The notes: generated from the sequence alone by a model not told the origin. 64,000 bases of DNA from Lingula anatina (GCF_001039355.2 NW_019775303.1:279664-343663), one strand, 5' to 3'. Counted from the first letter of the stretch, positions 37,298 to 49,194 are shown. Numbers and translations: made by a program.

Positions 37298-40200
37298 AAT
37301 AAAATAAAATAAAAAAGGAGCACTGAATTCCAGGCCAACATGTACATCATTTACATGCAAATTCCATCCGAATCGATAATGTATAACAAAAATAATATAT
37401 TGAGTTTTTACTTAAAGCATCACTTTATACTAACTCGATACAATCAGCATGCACGGCCATGACTGATAGAGCAAATATTAAAACTTAGAAAACCCATGAA
37501 TGAGTCATGATTTATAAATGTAGCACATGCGCAACATTGGTTCCGGAGGCAGATACATGTTTTAATGCTGTATGAAGATCATATTTTAATTTAACAGCAT
37601 ATTTTAATGGTGAGATCAAATCACTTTATTTAAGTCAGCTTGTTTTGGTTTGTAACCAGTGAGAGCGTTGAAGCCACATGCACATCGTGTTCAATGTAGA
37701 TAACTTGAGCGGATCAACACTGCCAACCACAAAGAAATGTAGAAAATCCAACGGTAATTGGACAAACGCCATGTAATCAGTAACATTGTCAGTAAGAATG
37801 TTAAGAATGGTGACATTCTTTACAAGGTCGTTGCGGTTTTAACTGCTTGCAACAGTCAGATATTTGAAGAGGCATCTAGACCTGTGACGGGTAATGGGAC
37901 GCTCTCAATAGTGCTGTTCTATTTTCAATATGCAGTCACAAAAATCGGACAGAACTTGTATTTTACTTCTCTATATTACTGGCACTTTTATAAGTGTTGG
38001 AATTGATTTATCTAAGCCCATCAATAAACATGCCTTTATCTTTTAAAACATATGTTTACAATGCGTTTGTTAACAACGACATCCGGCAGGTGACTGAGAT
38101 GGCCCTGTTCTTCCGTTTGCATATTGATAAGGTAAAATGGCCGACTGTTTGTAGCGGTTGATTCGCAAAAACGTTGAAGCTTTATATTAAAATGATACGT
38201 GATACATGATTTGTAATATGACAAGACTGTAAAATAGTGACATGAATGCATATTTGAATCTTTCTTTTTCGTTCCTTTTTCTGTTATAACACGGCTTCGC
38301 CAAACATGTGGTGTATGTTAAAGTGACAAGTACCAATGGACTGGCTTCTTTGCACTGGTTCTTAGAATAAACTGAAATATGATTTTAGACCCTTTGTACT
38401 TATAAAAAAATGCATATCAGAATAAAATATTTTCATGATACATAGTAGTTGGAATACCATATTTATAGCCTGGGAAAGGGGATTTCCCAACCAAAACTAA
38501 TGTTTATGCCCTCTGGCGGCATTTATTTAAAATTTTGCTACAGACTGCTACATGAACAAGCACCAGTCTGACAGCAGTATGACATTAACAGAAACTTGTA
38601 ATTATATTGATATCAGTTTAAATTTAGAGAGCCTAATGGTAGCATATCGGTTTGTGATTTACTTGAGAGAAGCGTGTAGATCAAAGAGGAGGAATGAATT
38701 TCCAAGCAACATTTGACCGTTAGGATATGTGGCGGTTACATTGATGTAAACATACGATTTTCAATGGACTTACTGAATATATAAAAACCAATGGGCCTTC
38801 CAGTCTTTGTCGTAAGTATGATACTAATTAAAAAGGACTGAAAACGAAAGGAATAATACATTTGACAGTTGAGAGGAATCGAACTTACATCCCTCGTAAA
38901 CATACATATGGATACCAGGTTACCTTAGTACTGCTGCAAAGGTACGTATACACTTTTGACAGGCAAAATACAATTGGTATATGTTGTCACTCTAATATTC
39001 AATTAGCTTAATTTTTTAATTGCATGTATAATTGTATAAAGATAGGTGATGACTATGACTACATAATAAAGGCCTGTTATAAGCTTTACTTGGATTTCTA
39101 ACAAAAAAGATGTGCAATTGTTGTAAATAGGCCTACAACATGGAAATGAAAATGTTTCCCTCAAACCCCCTTAGAATGAGTTTTGTCCATATTTTTTATA
39201 AAATTTTCCCTCCGTTTTGTTATTAATAACCATTGCTCCTTCTTGACCTTAAATGCAACATAGAGAAAATATTTCCATTTAATATGGACAGAAATTGTAA
39301 ATAAGAGGTAAGGAATTGGTTTAGCCATGTCTTAAAACACAACACATCGATCTGAGACACAACGACCTGTGAAATAATCTATTCACTTTGTTTATGGAAA
39401 TAAAACTGAAAAAGATGAAACAAATTACAGCGTGCTTGCTTATAAGTATACATGTAGACCATGACAAAACAGCTTTGTAGAAAAAATACACCGTACTCAG
39501 TGGCGGATCCAGGATTATTTGAAGGGGGGAGTCCGTTTTTAGGATTGACAGGCCGCGGGTACGAAGCCGATCCTCGCCCCACCTCCCCCCTCCTTAGCGT
39601 GGGGTTCGGTTCGCCCGAAAATATTTTGGTATTTTAGAGGGCGAACGGAGCTTTTTGATACGGTTTAGAACTATGATTCAGCTAGTCAAAGTTCTAATTT
39701 CAAGAGGGGACCACTGTTTTTTTTTTTTTTTTTTTTTTTTTGTTTTTTTTGTTTTTTTTTGTCAGAAATCGAAGGGGGAGTCAGACATCCCCCTAAATCT
39801 GCCACAGGTATTGATAAAATTAAATATAAAGGAGACATTTGCCAGAGGGAGTTTGAATTTAATATTTTATATAGGTATGATTCAGAGAATAGAACTTTTT
39901 TGAAATTTTACAGAAATGATACCAATGATATATACATGTATGTTGTTTACAAACTTTTGTTTTATTCTCCGCTGATGACTTATAATTTCTACAAATGATT
40001 ATTTCATCTTTTCTTTTGTAATAATGATGATTATGATGATTATGTAACCCAAAAAAATATGATTGGCTTTATTATCAATATTTTTAGAAATGTACGGATT
40101 TAAACTCATATTATTTGACTCCAACTTTTGTTCACACTCTTGATTTGATGGTAAATATCAACTGAGGAGATGGACTCATATTAAATACAGTTCATACTAA

Positions 40201-40530
40201 AGGCATATCGTCATACTTTAAAAGTGAAATAATAAAAAAATATAAAGATATAATTAAAATGTTTAAATGTTGAAGTAGAATTAAAACGTTAAAATGTTGA
40301 AGTAGTTTGGTCGTGAATTTTAGAAAAGGAAAAAAAAACGCTTTTTAGATTATTTAAAGAATATTTTCGAAATAAACAAAGAACGAAATGCTTACCTGAA
40401 TGGCAGTTCTTTTAAACTGATTTTCTCCATTAATGTCAACATTCCTCGCTTCAATTAAATTTTGCAGTTTGTTGACATCGCCTTTCGCTGCAGCAGTGGT
40501 TAGTATTTCGATTCTTTCATTTTCTGCCAT
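36245..40530 (-). CDS. INK4/CDKN2-like CDK inhibitor, four ankyrin repeats (copy B)
   Basis: There are two coding exons: 40396-40530 (45 codons, ATG at 40528-40530) and 36245-36502 (85 codons plus TGA). The intron of 3893 bases is phase 0 (donor CAG|GTAAGC, acceptor atgaag|GTG). The 130-residue product is all ankyrin: repeat 1 (TAAAKGDVNKLQNLIEA), an exon end at Thr-Ala-Ile-Gln, a shortened second repeat (LLERGADPNKPD), repeat 3 with DPATG and HDAARDGWLES, and repeat 4 ending NYLSEPNN. The intron position, short second repeat, Asp-Pro-Ala-Thr and His-Asp-Ala-Ala-Arg match vertebrate p15/p16 INK4, which bind CDK4/6 and block cyclin D-driven G1 progression. Length is close to p15 (138 residues). 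It lies downstream of and parallel to copy A. An acceptor just upstream of the ATG (ctgcag, exon edge at 40541) suggests a 5' untranslated exon. CDK binding is inferred, not shown. Confidence 0.85.
37215..37316. repeat. (AAT)n/(AAAT)n/(AAAAT)n low-complexity tract
   Basis: Compound A/T microsatellite within the intron of the copy-B INK4-like gene. It gives a spurious Leu/Phe/Ile-rich frame on the minus strand. Confidence 0.95.
38873..38945 (-). ncRNA. tRNA-like sequence, possibly a SINE fragment or tRNA pseudogene
   Basis: On the minus strand the word AGTTCGATTCC with a flanking GAGG/CCTC-type stem resembles a tRNA T-arm (B box). About 40 bases upstream, TAAGGTAACCTGG is a poor A-box. Only about 4 base pairs of acceptor stem can be made, so this is not a functional tRNA by eye. 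Confidence 0.2.
39498..39514. mobile_element. Terminus of a DNA transposon or MITE, truncated
   Basis: The motif cagtggcggatccagga is a recurrent terminal sequence of DNA transposons in many animal genomes. The matching inverted end was not found within several hundred bases, so only one end, or a decayed copy, is present inside the intron of the copy-B INK4-like gene. Confidence 0.45.
39717..39761. repeat. Poly-T tract
   Basis: T-run interrupted by a few G residues, in the intron of the copy-B INK4-like gene. Confidence 0.95.
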
Positions 40531-40677
40531 AGTTTAATTACCTGCAGAACGTTGTACAAAAAAGAAAAGTAATCATTTGCAAAAAGCTAGGAAAAAACAG
40601 CAGAAAATGCGCTTTCGATGCCTCAAATAATAACTAACGAAAAAGAAATTCTGGGATCAGAAGGTCGTGTTTGTTAG

Positions 40678-41076
40678 GAGATTTCTTATTGGTTATGCAA
40701 AACACGTGATAAGTGTACTGTCATTCATCAAGGGACTGTCCCAAATTTAAGAAATTGTTCATGATCGTACATGTACATAGTTTATTACTTGAATTTAAGT
40801 GAATGGTAAACTTTAACTAAAGAACTACCAGCTCTCGCCGGGAAGTGGCATTTTTTTTTTTTTTTTTGTTGTAAAAAATACTAAAATATTCATTTCTTCT
40901 GCACTTTTATTTACTAGCACAGAAGGCAGAGCTGTTTCTCTACAAACGGGGGAGAATCAAAATTTTTAGGATCTCTGTAAACAGATTTGGTCAGAATTAT
41001 TTCTGTTAATTGGCACAGTCCCTTGATGACTGTCAATACACCAAACACGTGTTTTGCATAACCAATAAGAATGCGC
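40678..41076. repeat. Inverted repeat spanning the copy-B INK4-like promoter
   Basis: A left arm near 40678-40744 (attggttatgcaaaacacgtg, then a tcatcaagggactgt core) recurs inverted near 41000-41076. The arms are about 70 bases and imperfect, about 260 bases apart. Each arm carries a CCAAT box (40688-40692 inverted; 41062-41066) and a CACGTG E-box (40703-40708; 41046-41051). The left arm lies about 160 bases upstream of the copy-B ATG, so these could be promoter elements. A MITE that supplied them is the other reading. Confidence 0.7.
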
Positions 41077-43184
41077 CTACCAAAAACGGGAAAAAGTAAG
41101 AAACACACGTACATTCATTTATTTGTTATCAATTCAGGTATTGTAAGTACATTTTCTGTCAATTTTTTGGGCTTTTATGTAAGTGGTTACTATTCTTTTT
41201 GTTCACAGGAGTATTGGTAGTGAAACTACTTTCCTCTCTGTGCTAGTAACTAGCGACAGACAAGGATGTCAGTTCATTATTTAAAGTAAACTGAATTGTG
41301 AGAAAATTCTTCACTCTTTAATGTTATGTAGCTCTATAGGTACATCTAAACTCAATCCAGTGAGACAGTTTTAGGACATTTTCTCCATAGATTATTGGCA
41401 CAATAGCACACGTACCGGTATGTAGATGTTCAACATTGATTCAGTTTTTTGTTGGCGAGTCTGGATATTTAAGGAAGGAGTTATGAGGGGTTGTGCTGAA
41501 CACCTTGTTGGAGATAGACCTAGTGGAAGAAAAACATGGCTTTGGGCCCAATAAAAAGCTAAATAATGTAGTCCTTGATGAAATTGGAAATACCCATGTT
41601 TACTAACCCCACACTTGGGACAAAGTACCGGTAGGCATACTGGTACTGTAGGGCCTTTTAACATAACTAGCAGTCATCAAACGTAAAAGATTCACATAAA
41701 AAAATGCCTTTCATATATTTGCATTCCACAAGCTGTGTTACCCAGTGAATCAAAGATAAACCTCTATATAGACCATTTCCGGTCCTTGCATGACTAATGA
41801 GAAGAGCATCGGGTGATTTTGGCGACAGGTGTTACAGCTACCTTTCAATTTTGTGTGTTTCACATTGAATATGGACAAACTTTTCACATTTTCTTTCTGA
41901 ATCACGCTTGGATGTGCAGTCTTTGCCAATGATATTTTCAATATTTTATTGCTCATATTGGTGAAATGTAAAAGAAAATGTAATATAACGTGTCGACTTG
42001 TACTTGGTTATTCTAATAATCTGCTTAGAATAGATGATATTCTATAGAAGTGCGAGTCGAAATATTATTATTTCATAATCCATATATATATATCCATAAA
42101 TATATATATTTAGTATCAATCATTTTCATATCACAGCTTTTATTTGTATGCAAATGAATATTTAGTTCATTGTAAGCTAATAAGCATACGTGGCACAAAA
42201 ATATTTTGCAAAAAGATAAAAGTAGTTGGTTCGCACGCCTTGTCAAAGCCTGGTGCGTTTAATGAAAGGCGAATGCATAAAAATTAGCACACCATTGTAT
42301 TTTTCTGAAACATTCGTCTGTTTATGTATGCGGACTATTCAAAGACAGGGAAGAGCACTTTTAATTCTCCCTTCACTTGGACATGATGTTTACTGTCCTT
42401 GTTATAGTTGCATGATACAATAATTCCTAAGAGACTCACTATCTGTAAGTGAATAGGTTTTACGAGTCAACTCTTTTAGATCAATATACATAGTGTTATC
42501 AGGCAGGAAAATGCAAACTTAAGGATAATAAGCACATGCACAAAAAAGTTTTTGTAAGGCTAAAAAATGCATTTTTAAAGATTTATCAATATTGATTATT
42601 TTAATGTTTTAATTCTAAGATAGATTGTAGGCCTACAGGTTACACAATATTGTGAAGTTTCAACAATTAAAAACAGAAGCTTTGACAGATAAAACTCTTC
42701 TATAGAATATCGAAATAATCCAAAAGAACAAAAGCCTTACGAAGAAATGCATTAATTACACAAAAATAAAGCCACATAATATACTGTCTATAAACCCCCC
42801 TTCATTAAAATGTTTACAACGAAACTAAAAATCTCGATAAGAGCTATATTTTAAATTTAACAATAGGTGTGAATGACCTCCTTAGTAAATAAATACATGA
42901 TGCGTCTTCTCACGCAAAATAAATAAATTAATAAAAGCTAAACTAATTTTCCTTTCAAGAACTGTGAAGATTTCTGTTGTCCCAAATTTTAGAGTGCGTA
43001 TGAGTACAGCTTGTCGTTATTTTTTAAATGCACTAATCAAAGCTTCGGACTGTAAACGGTTGACGAGATCACTTTCACATGGAAATCCACAACAGGGACT
43101 AGAATATCGTTTCAACTGAACTCTTGCTATGAGATCATTTGAGAATAATTAGGTATATCACGTTTTTTCCCTTTACAACTCCGT

Positions 43185-43346
43185 CACTGGGTCAAATATA
43201 CACGTAATATTAGAGAGCATCAGCAGATGGTGTAAATTTGACCTCAAGCAACTGGGTCTTCACACGTATCAACACTGGGTCAAATATACACGTAATATTA
43301 GATAGCATCTGCTAATGGTGTAAATTTGACCCCAAGCAACTGGGTC
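43185..43346. repeat. Two-copy tandem repeat, unit about 88 bases
   Basis: The word actgggtcaaatatacacgt begins at 43185 and again near 43273. Both copies continue through a block reading ggtgtaaatttgacc and caagcaactgggtcttc. It lies between the two INK4-like genes; function unknown. Confidence 0.85.
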
Positions 43347-44414
43347 TTCTCGGCACCTCGTCTTTCTTTTCAACCTGCGTAAACGGCACGGAACAGGAAG
43401 GATATCTAGAAAATAAAGAAGAAACTGGCTAAACCATAAAACATATCACAGTTAGATAGATAAATAAGGAGTGTGATATTTTAAAGATCGATTGATTGAA
43501 ATGTACAAAACAGCTGTACAAAGTTTTAATTCCCACAGATAATGACTAACATTATGCGGACAAAGCAATCCTCGTGATTGTACACAGGTTAACCCAATCA
43601 TACGGGTTTCTCACAAAAAAAAAAAAAACAAAAACATTTTTATATCACCAGTTCAATATATATTTACTTTTATTCTTTTTTCGCTTTTGAGGTTCAAAAT
43701 TAGACAATTTCGCACATGGTAGACAGCATCAAAGGGAGGAAATGTACATAGTAACACAACCATCTGATAAAATTTTAGTAATAGAAACATCAGGCATGCA
43801 GAGCTACTGTGATGGAGAAAAAGGATCCTTGAAACGCAGGGACGTGTATTTCTTTACGGAATCGCGTTCAAAACCTCACCTTCATCACTTTCTAATACTG
43901 CCGTCAGTCTTGTAGCAACAGATATTTCTTGATTGATAGTGGCAGAGTAGGGAACGTTTGCAGACGTTTGAGGTTATGTCTCATACAATGTCTAATACGA
44001 AGTCTTGTTAAATATTTGAGACTCTTTGGCTTCGCTGAAATAAGAACAGATAAAAACTTGAACAGAGCGAGCCAGATAATTTTTATTGTACATTTCATTC
44101 TTTGTGATGATTATGAAAATTTTCGTCTGTGAATACTCTTTAAAATCCGTGTCATCCACTTTATTCGTATTGACGCAAAATACAATAGCTAGACAACTGC
44201 ACAATGTAGATATCATACTACACCGCATAAAATAATTTTCTTGGAAATGCAAACATTCCAGGTTTAGGACTGAATTCAATAGAACACTGGCCTAAACCGC
44301 ACCACAGCCGAACCCTCGTTTCACAACAAATAAAACTGTGGGATTGGATATTTTCCCAACAACAAGTTAAGAGCTGTGAATGCAACGAAATATGCGAAAG
44401 ACAGTGGGATTAGG

Positions 44415-44594
44415 TACCCTCTACCAGGGCGAGTGATAGATTTTTTACAGATATTCACAGATATGTCTCCAGCTAGATAGATGGTCATTTAGGGCTCAAC
44501 TCAGTTAGATAGAGCCCTAAATGACCATCTGTCTATCTAGAGACATATCTGTGAATATCTGTAAAAAATCTATCACTCGCCCTGGTAGAGGGTA
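44415..44594. repeat. Long hairpin (foldback) of 83-base arms
   Basis: Left arm 44415-44497 (taccctctaccagggcg, ending cagggctc-like agggctc) pairs with right arm 44512-44594 around a 14-base loop. There are a few mismatches near the inner third. It lies just 3' of the last exon of the copy-A INK4-like gene. Likely a foldback or MITE insertion; transcription through it would give a long RNA stem. Confidence 0.9.
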
Positions 44595-44868
44595 GGGATT
44601 AGGTAGGGCATACGACCCCATCCTTCCCCAGGCTAAACATGGCGCTTTTGTTACAAGCATGCCAAAATAAAACGTACTTGTTTTGATTTATACGACCCAA
44701 AAAGGCCTACGCATTGCTTAAATCATTAAATTAATTTGTTGTAGGCCTACTAAAAATTTCGAAATGAGTAACGATGCCGTACTTACGGAGATAGCGTATT
44801 TCATAGTTAATATTGGCCTTCAGGGAAAAGTATAAAAGACCAAAACACGAAGAGTGCAGGCAGTCTAT

Positions 44869-47800
44869 TCAAGCACAGAAAATATGTTGCCGGCTGCACT
44901 TACCATTTTTCTCAGCTTCTACCCACGTCCTCTGCCTGTCTGTCAATGTAATAGATTTTGGAATTAAATCAAAGGGTGTAGACCCGTCGTCTGCTCGACA
45001 GTTCATTAAGTCTATCGCTCCTGATAGATATTCTAGAGTATCTAACCGTCCTTTTTCTGCCGCAATGTGAGCGGGAGAATAACCCATTTTGCTCCGTAAA
45101 GTGACGTCTGCTCCATGTTTTAAAAGAACTTTCATTGTGTCTAAAAACCCTTGCTCCGCAATATCGTGGGCTGGAGTTCGATATGAACTTAAATGCAGGT
45201 CTTGAAAATGTTTGTCTTGGATGTTGGGATCTGCCCCGTGCTTTAGGAGGATCTCCGCAATGTCTGGTCTACTACACTTGAATACCTGAAAAGTTCACCA
45301 CTGATTTTAAAGAACTTGAAAAGGAAGTTTTATGAAAAATACATGATCATCCTACATGTAACTTTACTATTGCATAAATGGATTTGCTACATCAACTTTG
45401 ATTATGAAAAGAAAAAATATCAAAAGTAACAAATTTATCAAAGTTGAATTTATCATGAGTATGTATTTTATCCATGTAGAGCGGGATATGTATTAGCCAA
45501 CAAAGGAGTAACGGTTTCATGGGAGCTTATTGTACTGAGTAATGTACCCACCGTGCCTATGCCATTGTAAATATACATTATATCAAGCCCGATTTCGCAC
45601 CCCATTGTCACACTGTCACAAACCTTACATCCAGTTGAATATTTATTCTGTCACCATAATTTGCTGCGATGTTATCCCAATAATGCAACTATTTTGATTA
45701 CGGTTGGAAATGAAGTTGCTTTTTTCTTTGTTAGCTGAACTTCCTATAAAAACTGATACGCTTTTCATTGTTCAGTGTGAAAATATATCACATGAAAGCA
45801 ATTGTATTTTTTGGTCCATTTCAGTGGAGTTAGTGTGAGACAGGAAAATAAACCCATGTCACAAGACCAACTTAAATATAGTTCACTAAATTTCTCATGG
45901 TTGACACATAATCGCTGTCCATTCTAGTTAGGCCACTGATAGTTCCATGGACAAAAAATTACTTTCTTTTTCCACAAAGGCCCACTGCAGTAAATGCATA
46001 GGTTATGAACATGTATACGGTAGTAGCTTAATTTTGTGTAACGAATAAAAAATAAATGTTTTATGTTAGTCTTACATATCGAACTAATTAAAGAAGCTGG
46101 TAAAAGTAAGACACAAGATCTTTAATGTAGGATGTTTGCTTATGTAGTGAAGGAAAGGATCTATATTAGTCATTTAAATGTGTGTAACTATATTTTAATA
46201 GCCGGCCATATTTGACTATATATTAACATGGCACAATATTTATATCTGTGTAACTTATTTACTTATCTGTCTTATGTAATTGTCATTAATCGTAATTATC
46301 AATGTCATCAAACTGGCTTTGAACAGCCATGTAAACAGCTATGTAACGGTGGTTTTAAGTTTTTTAAAAAACATTCTTTTTGTGTAACATGTTTATAGTA
46401 TGTTTATGGTAAATTTATAATCACATCAAGGTTTATCTCATTGCCTAGATAGAATATTTTATGAGTAATTTTACTAGTACTTATCTTCATTATATAAAGA
46501 TGGTAATGCACTAACTGTATTGTATCGTCATTTGTATATCATATTGTACAAGGTCATGACAATCTATGTACCAGTACAGAAATAAATTGAATTGAATTGA
46601 ATTGAATTGAATTAATCCTTCCACTATGAAGAAGCTACTTAGAAGCTAGAAAAATAAGATACAGTATAATTTGTATAACTAATGAAGGGTATTTGTTTAT
46701 ACCGTGCAAGAAGGATGTTTAAAGAGGAAATGATAATCGTCGCTTGATAGAAAAGACCCTTGGAAAAAAAGAAACTTGATAGCACGCCTCACTGATTCAT
46801 AAACCTGTACTATGCCTGTGCTATGCAAATAATAAAAATGAAGCGTAAAGCGTAGCATTTCGTTTATCAGTAACAGGTCAGCCAGTGCGCTTTGCAAATA
46901 TGTCAAAATATTCAACGGCTTATTCTGCATAATCAAGTATTTACTTTATATGTTTTGTCGGCGTTAAGAAAAGATAACAAGTGGGCGTTTTCTTTTATCG
47001 TTCTAAGTGATAGCACTAAATTGTACATAGTGTGGTGACTCGCATCTATTCTTGACTGAAAAACCGTAATATCTAATCTGCACTTCAAGCTAGGTTATTT
47101 ATCAATGAATGAATTAACATATGAACATTGTACTTCTGAGCTCATTTAGCAAATATTGTCTATCATCTTTAAGTGACATGATATATGACTTATTATTTGC
47201 CTATGAAAATTTGATGTTTGTGAATGGAAGAAAGGGGTTAATTGTATTTTTCACAGGATACAAAACGAAACAAGCGCCGTATTATTAGTAACATTTCACA
47301 ATAAACACTTCATATTTGTTTGAAAAATGCATTGAAATTTTAAAATTCTAAGATACCCACACATCGATTAAACAATATTATCCGTCTTACACAGACATAC
47401 ATAGTAAGAGCCACGTGGACAAAGAAGGGGGACATTTTATAAAGACACATCTGTCCTCTTTCTTCAAACAAAAACTTATTCTGAGCCTCATCTCCTGCCC
47501 TAATCGACACACCAACCCCTGCTACCCCTCCTTTCGAATACTGAGTTTTAATTCATGCACGTCATTTCGCCTCATAATTTGATTATCTACATTCAGGCTT
47601 TTTCGTACATGTCTTTATTTCATACTGGAGACGTAACGGGAGCAAGACCAGAAAAATAGTGCCAACTTTTTTGTATGGACTTTCAGCAGACGGTAGCTAT
47701 TTTCCTGGTGCATAATAAATAGTATATTGAAATTAATTAAAATATTAATAAAACCTTGAAAAATAAACAAAAAGGATAGTACCTGTATTGCTGTTCGCCC

Positions 47801-48575
47801 CCAATCGTTCGTGGCATTGATATTTATGCGGTGCTCATCCAATAGTTGCTGTAATCTGTGAGCGTTTCCGTTGACGGCGGCATTGAAAAACTCTTCTAAC
47901 GACGCATCATGTTCTTCGGTCATTTCTAGAACAAAGGCATGTTTTTAGCAGTCGACAACAAAAAACTATAAATAAACGTTATATACAGATAGGCGTGCAT
48001 TCAATCACACATGGTACTTTATAAACCCATCAAGAAGTCCTAGACGTAAGGATCGTTCATAGTCAGATCTTATACAGATATAACTGATTTAGCTTTGTCC
48101 AGGAACTAAAAAACCACATCGTCAAAGTTTATAATTGGTCTTTTCTACGCTTTCCCTTTGAATGGTGCGTTGCAGGATGGGGGTCAATTTCCAAAACAGA
48201 TGCTAGTATTAAAGAGCCCTGCTTTCCCCAAAGGTATCTAAAGGTAGGTGATTTAAACCACGTACGCGTATCAGCTAAGACTAGACCGGCGTCTGGAAAA
48301 CAGCTGTCTCCTCTACCGGTCTGGCTGAATCCCAATATTAATCTGCACAGGTGAACCTGAGTAAATTTTACCCTATGTGTTTTAACGGGATTCTAAATAG
48401 GCCTAAGGCCTACTTCTTTTTTTAAAAAAACCCCTAGGACTGATTGCCGAGAGTGAGGAAATCCAATGTCTATTCGGATCAGTGAATTAGTATTGTATCA
48501 AGGTGACGAACTGTTTAAAAAGGATAAATTGTACTCACCTTTATGGTCTAAAACTCCGTCGACCATCGTGAACAT
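44869..48575 (-). CDS. INK4/CDKN2-like CDK inhibitor, about five ankyrin repeats (copy A)
   Basis: Core exons are 47783-47925 (ATG at 47921-47923, 47 codons) and 44869-45285 (138 codons plus TGA). The intron of 2497 bases is phase 0 (CAG|GTACTA, ttttcag|GTATTC). The core product is 185 residues: repeat 1 (FFNAAVNGNAHRLQQLLDEH) ending Thr-Ala-Ile-Gln, short repeat 2 (EILLKHGADPNIQD), repeat 3 with an extra ~8-residue loop and HDIAEQGFLDTMKVLLKHGA, repeat 4 (GYSPAHIAAEKGRLDTLEYL), and a fifth (DGSTPFDLIPK). Repeat 2 has exactly the spacing of p18 INK4C, and length is near p18 (168). A 5' exon at 48539-48575 ending AAAG|GTGAGT joins in frame, adding 13 residues (MFTMVDGVLDHKE) or 10 from its second ATG. 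A consensus donor at 44904 (AATG|GTAAGT) may replace the last 11 residues by an unseen exon. CDK4/6 inhibition is inferred from the family. Confidence 0.87.
46586..46613 (+). repeat. (ATTGA)n tail of a truncated LINE-type retrotransposon
   Basis: About 5.6 copies of attga directly follow an aataaa-like word. This is the usual 3' end of several animal non-LTR retrotransposons. The few hundred bases upstream have no recoverable reverse transcriptase frame, so only the 3' end of a 5'-truncated copy would be present. It lies in the intron of the copy-A INK4-like gene. Confidence 0.5.
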
Positions 48576-49194
48576 AATATAATACAGATGCATCTAGACG
48601 CACTTGGCTTAAAATATTTTCAACGTCCCATGACTAAGTTGATCTAAGTTCGCCTAGACTTGTTTGGGCTGCTCAACCGTTATTGGCCAGTCTCTGAGGT
48701 GAAACACTGATGATAATAGTGGATCTTGGCAGAGGTTCAAGTTCTGTACGAAACCGACGCGCAACATTCAAAAACGGTGGATTATGCAAAATAGATGTCT
48801 TGTTAAAAACAATAGCAACCCAAACAGTTTATTTAGTGACTTATGAAAAACCTCATTAGATCGTAAGCTTTCACGAATAATAGGGGGAAATATTGATTGT
48901 GCCTTGTTGTGGTGAGTAATTGTGCATGGTCCAATGTAAACAAACGTTTGGGCTGTTCAGGCAGGTGAATAGTGACGTCACTCCCAGGTGTAAACAAATG
49001 CATCAGGTAGATGTCGTGAAAAATCTTTAAAGTTAAGGACAGATTATTAAATAAAACCACAGTATCCAAGATAGATAGGCACCAATACTCTCAAATTATC
49101 CGTTTATGAATGAGACGGGCATTTCTATCTGCAGGATAAACAATTACGACTTGCCAGTGAACGTTTCGAGCATGCGCAGGGAAAGTACACAACA
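48576..49194. promoter_or_regulatory. Putative bidirectional promoter, INK4-like copy A and FAF1
   Basis: Only about 620 bases separate the divergent first ATGs at 48575 and 49195. The region has an inverted CCAAT box (attgg near 48680) and the word gcatgcgcag at 49170-49179, matching an NRF1-type half site. Such sites are common in TATA-less bidirectional promoters. No obvious TATA box was seen at the FAF1 side. Shared regulation is an inference. Confidence 0.5.

Noticed and set aside
37153-37350. Leu/Phe/Ile-rich 65-codon frame on the minus strand
   Set aside because: Translation of an (AAT)n/(AAAT)n microsatellite.
43330-43420. Candidate third exon for INK4-like copy A
   Set aside because: A phase-compatible acceptor gives a basic 46-residue tail, but it runs through an 88-base tandem repeat; too speculative to annotate.
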